A DNA stretch of 64,000 nucleotides from Hymenobacter negativus. GTDB taxonomy: Bacteria > Bacteroidota > Bacteroidia > Cytophagales > Hymenobacteraceae. Both the position numbers and the translations under genes were made by a program. This document shows positions 22,375 through 32,861 of the stretch, piece by piece (position 1 is the stretch's first letter; every line of letters starts with the position of its first letter). Below the pieces are notes generated by a model. The model had not been told where the DNA came from, made no database searches, and saw nothing but the letters and a program-made list of their open reading frames with translations. The stretch spans positions 496,001-560,000 of the forward strand of contig NZ_JAGETZ010000003.1 of assembly GCF_017571495.1 (NCBI RefSeq). Direction: 5' to 3'.

Positions 22375-22812
22375 CTAGGCCGCTTTGAGGTAGGAGAATT
22401 CAGCCTCGGGGTAGAGCAGGCGGGCCAGGGCTTCGGGCTGACGCTCCAGCTTCAGGCAGTCGGCGTAGTCGGTCAAATCGACCTCCACCAAGCACACCGG
22501 CGGGGTACCGAACCACATCTCCCGGTAGAGGGCGCAAGGGAAGCGGCGGTAGTCGCGCTCGGTGAAGGCCACTACTTGGGCCGTGGCTGCTACGGGCAGC
22601 ACGTAGGCCACCACGTTCACCACGCGGCCATCCAAATCGACGGTGCAGCAGGTGCCGGCAATCGGCAGCACGGCCCCTTTGGGAAAGCCCAGCATGGCCG
22701 CTTTTACATGCAGCTGGTCGCCGCCGCGCAGGGTGTCAATGGAATGCTTTACGCCTTTGGCTAATGCGTCTGGCAGGCTGATAGTCAAGGGGTTGTGAAA
22801 TTTATTAGACAT
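22375..22812 (-). CDS. Hypothetical early prophage protein
   Basis: 145 residues. The N-terminal half has a beta-rich pattern with 'GGDQLHVKAAMLGFPKGAVLPIAGTCCTVDLDGRVVNVVAYVLP', the C-terminal half is acidic. Part of the leftward early operon behind the cro-like and excisionase-like genes. No family recognised. Confidence 0.5.
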   Translation of the reverse strand: MSNKFHNPLTISLPDALAKGVKHSIDTLRGGDQLHVKAAMLGFPKGAVLPIAGTCCTVDLDGRVVNVVAYVLPVAATAQVVAFTERDYRRFPCALYREMWFGTPPVCLVEVDLTDYADCLKLERQPEALARLLYPEAEFSYLKAA

Positions 22813-22866
22813 GAGTGTGTTTGGTTGTGAGAGAGAAGGTGTTGAGAAAGAGCAGGGGAGGGGGCG

Positions 22867-23199
22867 CTACCGATTCAGGTAAGCGTGGCGCGTGAGGTAG
22901 GCATCGACGGCCGACTGCCGGACGCGGGCCCCACGGGCAAAGCCAGTGTCACCGGCGGGAATTTTGGGGGCAATAGCGGCCCGTTCAGGCTTGCCATTGG
23001 TGGCGGCGCGATACGGCTTGCCATACACAAGCTGGGCCATGTAGCGCTCCGTGAGCTTGGCGTAGGCAGCGGCTTCGGGAATGGTCAGCCACGGGTCGGG
23101 CGCGGGCAGATGACGCAGGTAGTCGGCTACCGCCTGTTCCAGCAGCGGCGCTAGAAGAGGCGTGAGCACCTCGGCCGGGATGGTGAAGGCGGTGCTCAT
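22867..23199 (-). CDS. Excisionase-like HTH protein
   Basis: 110 residues from ATG at 23197-23199. 'PWLTIPEAAAYAKLTERYMAQLVYGKPYRAA' fits the MerR/excisionase-type (HTH_17) DNA-binding fold, followed by 'QSAVDAYLTRHAYLNR', the usual end helix with a substrate-specific 'VDAYL'. Located two genes from the repressor and within 1.5 kb of the integrase, it is a plausible Xis. Small HTH_17 proteins may also be regulators. Confidence 0.65.
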   Translation of the reverse strand: MSTAFTIPAEVLTPLLAPLLEQAVADYLRHLPAPDPWLTIPEAAAYAKLTERYMAQLVYGKPYRAATNGKPERAAIAPKIPAGDTGFARGARVRQSAVDAYLTRHAYLNR

Positions 23200-23201
23200 G
23201 G

Positions 23202-23417
23202 CTAGGCGACGAGAGTGTGAGCGGCCTGCCAATCGGCAAAGCCGGCGGGGTTAGTTTCCCGGGCTAGCTTTTCGACCTCAGGCCAGTACTTGGAGGTCGT
23301 GCGTTCCCGCAGCACGATTTGCGAGAGGTCAGGCACCGACGTGCACCGGGTCCGGTCGGCCAGGATGCCGAGGAAGCCAGGCGGCATCAGTTGGCGCATT
23401 TTCACAGGAGTGTCCAT
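23202..23417 (-). CDS. Cro-like early regulator
   Basis: 71 residues. 'LADRTRCTSVPDLSQIVLRERTTSKYWPEVEKLARETNP' resembles an XRE-type HTH with recognition helix around 'VPDLSQIVL' and a 'SKYW.' turn seen in small phage regulators. It is divergent from the S24 repressor gene, 66 bp away, and two bases upstream of the excisionase-like gene. A -7 box TAAATTTG at 23460-23467 on this strand drives it. Cro role inferred from layout. Confidence 0.55.
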   Translation of the reverse strand: MDTPVKMRQLMPPGFLGILADRTRCTSVPDLSQIVLRERTTSKYWPEVEKLARETNPAGFADWQAAHTLVA

Positions 23418-23459
23418 AAAAAAGTGTGGTTACCTTGCGGCGTGTGTTAATGATGATGA

Positions 23460-23467
23460 CAAATTTA
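23460..23467 (-). promoter_or_regulatory. Promoter -7 box in the repressor/cro switch
   Basis: On the minus strand TAAATTTG matches TAnnTTTG, 43 bases upstream of the cro-like ATG. It sits in the 66-bp divergent gap with the repressor gene, where operator sites are expected. Nearby TTTAGCGA/TTTTAGCGAC-like words recur on the plus strand (near 23464, 23543) and may be operator half-sites. Confidence 0.5.
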
Positions 23468-23483
23468 GCGAGATTACTTTCCA

Positions 23484-24293
23484 ATGGAAAATAAAGTTGC
23501 CAGTAAACAGAAAGAAAAGTCGCTAAAAAACTCTAATGAATTGAGTTTTAGCGACAAAATTTTAGCCATACGCGACAAGTTTTCACTCTCTCAGGCAGAG
23601 TTGGCGGCTATAGTCGGGGGTACAGGCTCATCAATTGGCCTTATCGAGAGGGGTAAAACGACCTCGCCAAGCGCAGAATTCTTGTCAGCTTTAGCAACTA
23701 AACTTTCTATTAACCCTTCGTGGCTACTGACTGGCAATGGGCCAATGCTTCTTTCAGAAGCGCCTCCGAGCTTGCCTCAAAATATTTCTTCGTATCCTCC
23801 CGACCAGAATAATGTCCAAGCGGTGGGGCTGCTCTCGGAAATTCCAGTTATTGAACTGGGAAGGGTCAGCTTCAGAGCACGCGCATCCTTTAACTATGCG
23901 CAATTGCAGCGATTCATGAATAGTGACCTATTTGATAAGGTCCTATTTCGGCTGCCCCCTGGTCGCACCGTCGAAGACTATAAGGATGCGTTGGTTTTCG
24001 ACATCGAAGGCGACAGCATGGAGCCCAATCTGCGCGATGGCCAGCAGGTCATTGCCTGGCCCGTACCGGAAGGCAAATGGGAGTATCTACACAATACTGC
24101 GTGTGTCGTTGACTACGACGATACAGTGACCGTGAAGGCCATTTATAGCAATGACCTGTTCAACACAGAGGGCCTAACCCTACATGCCACCGGCGGCAAA
24201 GGCGGCTCGTTTACCGTGGCCCGAAAAGACATTCATTCGATTTGGGAGGTGCGGGAATTTTATGGCGTGGTGCCTTTTCGCTTGATTCCGTAG
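23484..24293 (+). CDS. CI/LexA-like repressor with S24 peptidase domain
   Basis: 269 residues. N-terminal HTH_3 (residues ~22-80: 'FSLSQAELAAIVGGTGSSIGLIERGKTTSP') and C-terminal S24 domain with 'EGDSMEPNLRDGQQVI' (Ser178) and the Lys in 'VTVKAIYSN' (Lys218), the catalytic dyad of self-cleaving repressors. So it is the likely lysogeny repressor inactivated by RecA filaments. No obvious Ala-Gly cleavage site was spotted. Divergent from the cro-like gene and followed two bases later by the integrase, so repressor and integrase may be one transcript. Confidence 0.88.
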   Translation: MENKVASKQKEKSLKNSNELSFSDKILAIRDKFSLSQAELAAIVGGTGSSIGLIERGKTTSPSAEFLSALATKLSINPSWLLTGNGPMLLSEAPPSLPQNISSYPPDQNNVQAVGLLSEIPVIELGRVSFRARASFNYAQLQRFMNSDLFDKVLFRLPPGRTVEDYKDALVFDIEGDSMEPNLRDGQQVIAWPVPEGKWEYLHNTACVVDYDDTVTVKAIYSNDLFNTEGLTLHATGGKGGSFTVARKDIHSIWEVREFYGVVPFRLIP

Positions 24294-24295
24294 CC

Positions 24296-25594
24296 ATGGC
24301 CGAGCCTAAAATTCGATTCTACCTGCACAGCAAGGCCGCTAGTGACGGCCGCCGCCCGGTTTACCTTTCGGTGGGCATCGGCGAACCGCGCCCGGTGCGC
24401 CAGGCTACGGGCGTCGTGGCCCACCCTGACCTGTGGGCAGCGGAAGCCCCGCACCTGGATAAGCGCACCGATGGCTACCGCAACCACAACGAACGCTTCG
24501 ATGACCTGCGCCTTTTCACCCGCAAGCTCGTGCGCCGGCTAGCCGAAGATGGCGGCCTAACTAACGAGGCCGTGGCCGTGGCCCTAAAGAACCAAGTGGC
24601 CAGCTACACCGGCCGGCCCGCGACTGTGCCCCGCGCCAAGCCCGAGAAGCCCGCCGGCCCGCTTACGCCTGAGCAGCTGCAGCACCGCCCGCTACGCGAG
24701 GCCTACCACGCGTGGCAGCAGGAAAACGCGGCCGAGTTTTCGGCCACCTACCTGGCCAAAGGCAAGCAGTATTTTGACTGGATGGAGAAATTCGACCCAG
24801 AAGCCACGCCCGCCTCGGTGGATGATAAGTGGGTGAAGCGCTACACGGGTTTCCTGGTGACCGACTCCCCATTATATAATAACACCATCCACCAGCACAT
24901 CAACGCCCTGCGCTCGGTGCTGCAGCAGGCGGGGCTTAATACCCGCTGGCTGAAAAATAAATGGAAGCACAAGGCCAAAAAGGTCTACCTCACTTTCGAA
25001 GAGCTGGAGCAGCTCGTGGCCTGGGAGCCGCCGGCGACTCGGCCGGGGCTGGCGCGGCAGCGCGACGTATTCGTGGCCCGGTGCCTGTGCGGCCTGCGCT
25101 GGAGCGATGCCAACCAATTGCTGCGGCCGCACATTCGAAAGGGCCAGGTGACCAACCAAATTCGCCTCGACCAGCAGAAGACGCGGGCCGCCGTGCAGAT
25201 TCCAGTACTCGAATTATTGCAAACCATCCTCGACCGCTACGCCGATTGGCCCGGCGACAAGGCCCTGCCGACGATAAATCAGCAGGGAAGTGGGGCCGCG
25301 ATAAAAGAAATTTTGCAGCTGGCCGGCATCGATGCGCCCCACGTTCGGGTGCGCTACAAAGGCACCGTGAAGCACGAGGAAGTATTGCCCAAATGGAAGG
25401 CCGCGGCCACCCACACGGCCCGCCACACCTATGGGGCGCTGCTGGCCAAAATGAAGATTGACCCGCTGACCATGCGCGACTTAATGGGGCACGGGGATTT
25501 AAAATCCACCATGGAATACGTGCACCTCGAAGCCGACGCCACCGAGCAAACCTTGCTCACGGGCTGGGACAAATTGCGCGCGCACACTGACTAA
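24296..25594 (+). CDS. int: Tyrosine recombinase (phage integrase)
   Basis: 432 residues from ATG 24296. An N-terminal arm-type DNA-binding region (residues ~1-90) and a SAM-like core-binding domain (~125-220) precede the catalytic domain with Arg268 ('GLRWSD'), 'QQKTR', His373-x2-Arg376 ('HTARHT'), 'LMGHGDL' and Tyr408. All key residues are present, so it looks active. The gene ends 231 bp before tRNA-Pro, near the right prophage boundary. The family is common in Bacteroidota prophages and integrative elements. Confidence 0.9.
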   Translation: MAEPKIRFYLHSKAASDGRRPVYLSVGIGEPRPVRQATGVVAHPDLWAAEAPHLDKRTDGYRNHNERFDDLRLFTRKLVRRLAEDGGLTNEAVAVALKNQVASYTGRPATVPRAKPEKPAGPLTPEQLQHRPLREAYHAWQQENAAEFSATYLAKGKQYFDWMEKFDPEATPASVDDKWVKRYTGFLVTDSPLYNNTIHQHINALRSVLQQAGLNTRWLKNKWKHKAKKVYLTFEELEQLVAWEPPATRPGLARQRDVFVARCLCGLRWSDANQLLRPHIRKGQVTNQIRLDQQKTRAAVQIPVLELLQTILDRYADWPGDKALPTINQQGSGAAIKEILQLAGIDAPHVRVRYKGTVKHEEVLPKWKAAATHTARHTYGALLAKMKIDPLTMRDLMGHGDLKSTMEYVHLEADATEQTLLTGWDKLRAHTD

Positions 25595-25663
25595 AAAAGT
25601 GTGCGCGAGTGTGCGAGTGTGCGCGTTTTGGCAGGCGCTTTATGTAGTTTCTTGAAGCGCCGA

Positions 25664-25696
25664 TTTGGTACTTTGCACAAGCCTGACCTACTTTTG
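25664..25696 (+). promoter_or_regulatory. Promoter of the tRNA-Pro/tRNA-Arg unit
   Basis: TTTG at 25664-25667, a 21-base spacer and TACTTTTG at 25689-25696 give a full Bacteroidota promoter. Transcription would start near 25703, about 120 bases before tRNA-Pro. A hairpin GAGGGAAA/TTTCCC.CTC follows at ~25716-25745 in the leader. Confidence 0.65.
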
Positions 25697-25825
25697 CATC
25701 AGTAAAAGATATTGAAGAGGGAAAACAATCGGTTTCCCCCCTCTCCACTATAATGTTGGGCTGCGAAAGCTGCCCGCTGGGGCTCCAACCAGCAGGCTGC
25801 CTTCAGGGCTCAGCATTATTTTTTT

Positions 25826-25899
25826 CGGGGTGTAGCGTAGCCCGGTATCGCGCCTGGTTTGGGACCAGGAGGTCGTAGGTTCGAATCCTGCCACCCCGA
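25826..25899 (+). tRNA. tRNA-Pro (UGG)
   Basis: 74 bases. Acceptor CGGGGTG pairs with CACCCCG; D arm GTAGCGTAGCCCGGTATCGC; anticodon stem CCTGG/CCAGG with loop TTTGGGA (anticodon UGG); T arm with GGTTCGAATCC. CCA is not encoded. It is the first gene right of the prophage integrase. Confidence 0.95.
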
Positions 25900-25918
25900 C
25901 ATTAGTTTCCCCGTTTTC

Positions 25919-25992
25919 GACCCCGTAGCTCAGCTGGATAGAGCAACTACCTTCTAAGTAGTCGGTCTTTGGTTCGAATCCAAACGGGGCCA
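25919..25992 (+). tRNA. tRNA-Arg (UCU)
   Basis: 74 bases. Anticodon stem ACTAC/GTAGT around loop CTTCTAA (anticodon UCU); D arm GTAGCTCAGCTGGATAGAGC; T arm GGTTCGAATCC. The acceptor GACCCCG/CGGGGCC has an A-C mismatch at position 2-71, otherwise paired. CCA not encoded. It lies 19 bases after tRNA-Pro and is followed by a terminator. Confidence 0.93.
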
Positions 25993-25993
25993 C

Positions 25994-26037
25994 AGCAAAA
26001 GTCCTTCCCCATTTTGGGGAGGGACTTTTGCTTTTTA
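25994..26037 (+). terminator. Terminator after tRNA pair
   Basis: AGCAAAAGTCCTTCCCC / GGGGAGGGACTTTTGCT with one G-U pair, 5-base loop, and a TTTTT tail. Ends the tRNA transcript. Confidence 0.92.
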
Positions 26038-26289
26038 TACCCTTCGTAATGATTTTTCCTGTTCAAAAAACAGAAAATCAGCAGCTGATTACTATCCTAA
26101 AACGTTGTAATCTAACGCAACCACAACTCATTCAAAACCGTTGAATTAGGTGAAAACCCACTTTTCGCCCTATATTGGGCCATCAATTAGTAATTTCACC
26201 TGGGTAAAATCCCCAGTGCAGGATTTCAAATCATCCACCCGTTCAAAATTTTCCTCTTCACCACTTCATCTAACATCTTAATAATTGCC

Positions 26290-27777
26290 ATGAAAAAAAC
26301 ACTACTTTTCTTGGGTTTGCTGGGCCTCGCTAGCCAAGCCCAGGCGCAGGGTCCTTGGACGCTGGTAAATACTGCTAACAGCAATATCTTTGGTCAGTAC
26401 AATGTAGTGGACGTCCACACCTTGTCGCCTACTCTGATGTGGGGTGTTACCTCCGAGCGTTCCGCGACAGCCACGATTCCGAATACTTTCATTGTTACCA
26501 ACAATTCTACTGGTGCTGGTGACCAATATGACTTTTCTACCGTTACAGTAACTGGTAACGCTACGGTGGGTAATATCTCCGGCATCTCGGCCTCTACGGC
26601 TGTTGCCGCTGTTTATCCTGGTTCGACGTTTACAGGCGGTACTAATTACGGCGGGGAAATCCTGAAAACGATTAACGGTGGACAGAACTGGCTTAAAAAA
26701 ACCACCGCCGCACATTTTACAGGGCCTGGTACTTTCTGCAACTGGGTACACATGTTTAACTCTACTACTGGGGTAGCGCTTGGTGACCCTGCCACTGCTG
26801 GTGGTGGATTTGAGATTCTACGGACCACTGATGGTGGCGAAAACTGGAACCGTCTCACTTCGGGCGTGCCGGCTGCACTTCCTGATGAGTACGGCAATGC
26901 AGGTTCCTTCTTTGCTTCCAACTCGGCTCCTGGTACATTGTGGACTGGTCTGGCCTCCTCGAATGGTACCAATACCGTGCGAATTTTCAAGACGACTGAT
27001 TTTGGCCTGACTTGGGTAGCTTCCGGTCTGATCCCGAACATTGTAGGTGCTGTATCGCAATTGGCATTTAAAGACAATAACCTCGATGGCATTGCTTATG
27101 GCTTCACAATTGTGAACAGTGCTATCACCGCCCTCAACGTAGCTAAGACGACTGATGGTGGTATGACTTGGACGGCTATTACCCCAAACAACACTGCTGC
27201 TGGCAGCTTCTTCCGTAATTCAATCGACGCTGTTGGTAATACTTTCTACAGCACTGGTCCTCGTTATGCCGTGGCACCCTCTACGCAGGTTCCTGAGGAT
27301 TTCGGTTTCTCGTCAAGCACTGATGGCATTAACTGGACCAACATCACTGTTTCAGGTACTTCTTTGAGTACTCCTGGCTACTTCTTCTGCATGGACCTCA
27401 TTCCTACGGCTTCGCCTAATACGGTGGTTGGCCACGGTGGTCTATATACAGACCCGAGCGGCGCAGGTGGGGTTTACAAGTACTCCAGAACTGCATTGGC
27501 TACCCGTGATGCAGGGCTGCAAAGCTCACTCAACGTGTACCCTAACCCCAGCACTTCGGGTGTGTTCAAAGTGGACCTGGGCTCGGACTTGAAAGCCGGT
27601 GCTAAACTCACAGTAGTTGATGCCCTCGGTCGTCAAGTTGCTGGCCAAACACTGACGGCCTCAGCCATCGGCTCACGCACCATCAGCCTCGACCTGAGCG
27701 GTGAGAAAACTGGTGTGTACACCTTGCAGGTACGCACGGATGCTGGCATTGCCACCCAGAAAGTGGTAATTGACTAA
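26290..27777 (+). CDS. Secreted YCF48/BNR-like repeat protein with T9SS sorting domain
   Basis: 495 residues: signal peptide (MKKTLLFLGLLGLASQAQAQ), then repeats of 'TTDGG..W' type ('RTTDGGENWNR', 'KTTDFGLTWVA', 'KTTDGGMTWTA', 'SSTDGINWT') forming a beta-propeller of the photosystem-stability/sortilin class, then a C-terminal sorting domain (~residues 415-495: 'VYPNPSTSGVFKV' ... 'TGVYTLQVRT'). It would be exported by the type IX system and attached to or released from the cell surface. Codons are more AT-rich than neighbours. A strong terminator follows. Confidence 0.85.
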   Translation: MKKTLLFLGLLGLASQAQAQGPWTLVNTANSNIFGQYNVVDVHTLSPTLMWGVTSERSATATIPNTFIVTNNSTGAGDQYDFSTVTVTGNATVGNISGISASTAVAAVYPGSTFTGGTNYGGEILKTINGGQNWLKKTTAAHFTGPGTFCNWVHMFNSTTGVALGDPATAGGGFEILRTTDGGENWNRLTSGVPAALPDEYGNAGSFFASNSAPGTLWTGLASSNGTNTVRIFKTTDFGLTWVASGLIPNIVGAVSQLAFKDNNLDGIAYGFTIVNSAITALNVAKTTDGGMTWTAITPNNTAAGSFFRNSIDAVGNTFYSTGPRYAVAPSTQVPEDFGFSSSTDGINWTNITVSGTSLSTPGYFFCMDLIPTASPNTVVGHGGLYTDPSGAGGVYKYSRTALATRDAGLQSSLNVYPNPSTSGVFKVDLGSDLKAGAKLTVVDALGRQVAGQTLTASAIGSRTISLDLSGEKTGVYTLQVRTDAGIATQKVVID

Positions 27778-27786
27778 GGCTTCCTA

Positions 27787-27840
27787 AGCGCATAAAAAAA
27801 GGGCCCTTCTCCTGCGAGAAAGGCCCTTTTTTTATGCGCT
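27787..27840. terminator. Bidirectional terminator
   Basis: AGCGCATAAAAAAAGGGCC paired with GGCCCTTTTTTTATGCGCT around CTTCTCCTGCGAGAAA. Long stem with A and T runs on each side, following the secreted repeat protein. Confidence 0.92.
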
Positions 27841-27947
27841 TTTTCTCCTGTGTCTGAAGTGGTTTTTGGTTCAGGAAGAGGGTATTGAGAAATGAAAAAT
27901 TCCTGGGATATAAGCCGCAAAAACTACTCAAAATGGGATTAAATATG

Positions 27948-27955
27948 TACTTTTG
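27948..27955 (+). promoter_or_regulatory. gyrB promoter -7 box
   Basis: TACTTTTG matches TAnnTTTG, 60 bases upstream of the gyrB ATG, giving a start near 27962. No good TTTG lies 19-21 bases upstream. Confidence 0.5.
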
Positions 27956-27999
27956 AGTGTTCAGTACCTAGCAGCCCGTTGGGCTGTTTTATGACCTGA

Positions 28000-30009
<2,010 letters not shown>

Positions 30010-30024
30010 GTCCCAATTATTTAG

Positions 30025-30055
30025 AAAGGCCCGCTGCAAAGCGGGCCTTTTCTTT
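30025..30055 (+). terminator. gyrB terminator
   Basis: AAAGGCCCGC / GCGGGCCTTT with a 6-base loop and TTTCTTTT tail, 16 bases after the gyrB stop. Confidence 0.93.
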
Positions 30056-30075
30056 TACACGTTATTATTGAAATC

Positions 30076-30454
30076 ATGCGTCAACTTATTTCATCTGGTG
30101 CTCCCTAGAAGCCGATAGTAGGGTATTATCGTGCCGTACGGGTGGGCAATGCGGTGGAAGTGGCTGGCACTACTGCCCAAGATGGCGACACCGTAACCGG
30201 CGCTGATATTTATACCCAAACCAAGCGGGCGCTGGAGAAAATAGGAGAGGCGTTGCATGCCGCTGAGGCTCCGTTTGCTGATGTAGTGCGTACGCGCATC
30301 TTCGTCACCGACATATCGCAGTGGGAGGCCGTTGGGGAGGTACGGCGAGTTTTTTAGCGAAATACGACCGGCGGCTTCTATGTTGAAAGTTAAAGCGCTG
30401 ATTGACCCACGGCTATTGGTTGAGATTGAAGCCACAGCCATTATTTCTGCGTAA
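30076..30454 (+). pseudogene. Decayed RidA (YjgF/UK114) family gene
   Basis: Read from ATG 30076, the frame gives MRQLISSGAP, then TAG at 30106-30108 where family members have Trp ('APWEP'), then a clear RidA body ('YRAVRVGNAVEVAGTTAQDG', 'RALEKIGEALHAAEAPFADVVRTRIFVTDISQWEAVGEV'). Near 30340-30344 the frame shifts, and the ending ('GEFFSEIRPAASMLKVKALI', 'LVEIEATAIISA') continues in another frame to TAA at 30454. RidA deaminates reactive enamine/imine intermediates. Two lesions make it a pseudogene, unless recoded. Confidence 0.88.
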
Positions 30455-30509
30455 AGCATTATTCCAAGGGCTGGATTCACGTATTTTGCCCTGTCATTTC
30501 CTCGCTACT

Positions 30510-32861
30510 ATGAAGCTCTTTAAATCCGCCGACCTTATCCGTAAAAGCAAGTACATCAGCCGCGATTTGAGCTGGATGCGATTCAACTACCGGGTGCTCG
30601 ACCAGGCCCAGGACAGTACCCGTAGCCTGTTCGACCGACTTAAGTTTCTGGCCATTACCAGCTCCAACCTCGACGAGTTTTTCATGATTCGGGTCGGTTC
30701 GCTGTATAATTACCTTGACTACGGCAAGGAGCGGATTGACTACTCTGGGCTGCGTGAGTTGCCGTTTCGCCGCAAGCTGCTCGATTTTGCGCACCGGTTC
30801 ATCAACGACCAGAGCCTTACCTTTTTGAATGAGCTGAAGCCTAACTTCGAAAAAAACGGCTTCAACATCCTCAAGATGGCCGACCTCACGGAGTTGGAAG
30901 TGAAAAAAGCTGACGGCTATTTCAAGAACACCGTGTTTCCGCTGCTTACGCCAATGGTGTACGACTCGTACCACGGCTTCCCGCTGATGATGAATCAGAT
31001 GCTCATCTTCGGTGTGGTAACGCGCACTGGTGGCAGCAACATGGGGCTCGATGGCGAACCGGAAAAAGGGCAGGAACGCCTCACCTTCGTGCAGATTCCC
31101 CAGAACCTGACGCGCTTTTTTGAGCTGACGCGTAAGGATAAAGTGATGTTTGTACCCATTGAGGAAGTGGTACGGGAATTTTTGCCGCGCCTGTTCCGAA
31201 ATGTCGAAATCGTATCGGCCAACTTGTTCCGCATTACCCGGAACGGGGATTTCACATTGGAAGAATCCGACGATATTGACAATGACTTTATCAAGGAAAT
31301 TCAGGTGGGCCTGAAAACACGTAAGCGCGGCCGCGTAGTGCGGGTAGAAGTGGAGCCTAATGCTTCGCCGGTGCTGATGGAAGTACTGCGTGAGCGTTGG
31401 AATATTGATAACGGTAACGTGTTTGTTATCAACTCGATGATAGACCTGAAAGGGCTGTGGCAGATTGTGCGACATCCCAATTTTCGAGGCCGGGCAGCCA
31501 AAACACCTGCTTCGGTGCAGCCGCTCAGCTTGCCCGAGGGCGCCGACGAGAACCTATTTGAATACCTCAAGCACCACGACGTTTTACTGCACCACCCATA
31601 CAACAGTATCGAGCCCATGGTGCGGCTGCTGGAGCAGGCAGCCGTGGACCCGCACGTTCTCGGTATTAAGCAGACGATTTATCGCCTGGCCGATGATTCC
31701 CGGGTTTCGGCGGCGTTGCTAAAGGCAGCGGAGAATGGCAAACACGTTTCAGTGCTGTTCGAGGTGAAGGCCCGATTTGATGAGGAAAAGAACATTCGCG
31801 AAGGAGCAAGGCTGGAAAAAGCCGGCTGCTTTGTGATTTACGGGGTGAGCAAGTACAAGACGCACACCAAACTGCTCATGATTATCCGTAAGGAAGGGGA
31901 AAAGGTGACGCGCTATGTGCACATAGGTTCGGGCAACTACAATGAGCAGACCTCGCGCCTCTATACTGACGTTAGCCTGCTGACGACCAACGATGTGTAT
32001 GGTCACGACGTGTCAGAATTCTTCAACGTAATTACCGGACACTCACAGCCCGACGACTATGAATACCTCATCACCGCGCCGAAGGACATGCGCCAGCAAC
32101 TCATCCACTTGGTGCGGGAAGAGGTGAAGCATGCGAAAAAGGGGCTGCCCAGCGGCATCGTGATGAAGATGAACTCGCTGGAGGACAAGGAGCTGATTGA
32201 CGAGTTTTATCGGGCGGCCAAGGCTGGGGTACCCATTCGGTTCATCGTGCGCGGCATTTGCTGTCTGCGACCCGGGCGGCCCGGCTTGAGCGAGAACATT
32301 GAGGTGCGCAGCATTGTGGGCGAGTACTTGGAGCACACGCGCCTATTTTATTTTCACAACGGAGGCGATGCCAAACTATATGCCGGTTCAGCCGACATCA
32401 TGGTCCGCTCGTTTGACCGGCGCATCGAGGCACTGTTTCTGATTGTGAATCCGCAGCTCAAGCGCGAAGCTATTAATATTCTGATGATGAATATGATGGA
32501 CAACCAGAATAGCTATGTGATGCGCGAGGACGGGGCCTATATACGACAACGGCCCGCCACTGGCGAGCCGGTAGTGAACGTGCATAAGGACTTCTTCAAG
32601 CGTGACGAGTCCCAATTGACCAGCGCCACGCCTGAAGGGTTGTTGACCTTATTGAACTTGCAAACGGCGCGCCGCGAGGAGCTCGCCGCGGCCGTCAGCG
32701 CCGCTGAGGAGCAGGCAGCTGTAGATGCCAGCTGCGAGGCCATCGGTGCGGAAACGGACGAGGCCTTCGGCGAGGGTGACGGGGAGGAGGATATCGCGGA
32801 CACGGCGGCCATCGGCCATCGAGACGAGAACGAGGTGAGCGCCGCGGCTATTAGCCGGTAG
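30510..32861 (+). CDS. ppk1: Polyphosphate kinase 1
   Basis: 783 residues from ATG 30510. PPK1 N-terminal helical domain 'YISRDLSWMRFNYRVLDQA', 'SSNLDEFFMIRVG'; catalytic core with 'VLLHHPYNSIEPMVRLLEQAA', 'IKQTIYRLADDS', 'KTHTKLLMI' and 'RYVHIGSGNYNEQTSRLY'. It polymerises phosphate from ATP. Residues 714-783 form an Ala/Glu/Asp-rich tail beyond the usual end, encoded antisense to the convergent sorting-domain gene. ppx lies 8 kb away. Confidence 0.96.
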   Translation: MKLFKSADLIRKSKYISRDLSWMRFNYRVLDQAQDSTRSLFDRLKFLAITSSNLDEFFMIRVGSLYNYLDYGKERIDYSGLRELPFRRKLLDFAHRFINDQSLTFLNELKPNFEKNGFNILKMADLTELEVKKADGYFKNTVFPLLTPMVYDSYHGFPLMMNQMLIFGVVTRTGGSNMGLDGEPEKGQERLTFVQIPQNLTRFFELTRKDKVMFVPIEEVVREFLPRLFRNVEIVSANLFRITRNGDFTLEESDDIDNDFIKEIQVGLKTRKRGRVVRVEVEPNASPVLMEVLRERWNIDNGNVFVINSMIDLKGLWQIVRHPNFRGRAAKTPASVQPLSLPEGADENLFEYLKHHDVLLHHPYNSIEPMVRLLEQAAVDPHVLGIKQTIYRLADDSRVSAALLKAAENGKHVSVLFEVKARFDEEKNIREGARLEKAGCFVIYGVSKYKTHTKLLMIIRKEGEKVTRYVHIGSGNYNEQTSRLYTDVSLLTTNDVYGHDVSEFFNVITGHSQPDDYEYLITAPKDMRQQLIHLVREEVKHAKKGLPSGIVMKMNSLEDKELIDEFYRAAKAGVPIRFIVRGICCLRPGRPGLSENIEVRSIVGEYLEHTRLFYFHNGGDAKLYAGSADIMVRSFDRRIEALFLIVNPQLKREAINILMMNMMDNQNSYVMREDGAYIRQRPATGEPVVNVHKDFFKRDESQLTSATPEGLLTLLNLQTARREELAAAVSAAEEQAAVDASCEAIGAETDEAFGEGDGEEDIADTAAIGHRDENEVSAAAISR

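Noticed and set aside
25748..25993. Minus-strand frame of 81 codons with GFEPTTSW-like text
   Set aside because: It is the antisense of tRNA-Pro and tRNA-Arg; this is a well-known spurious frame produced by conserved tRNA T-arm sequence.
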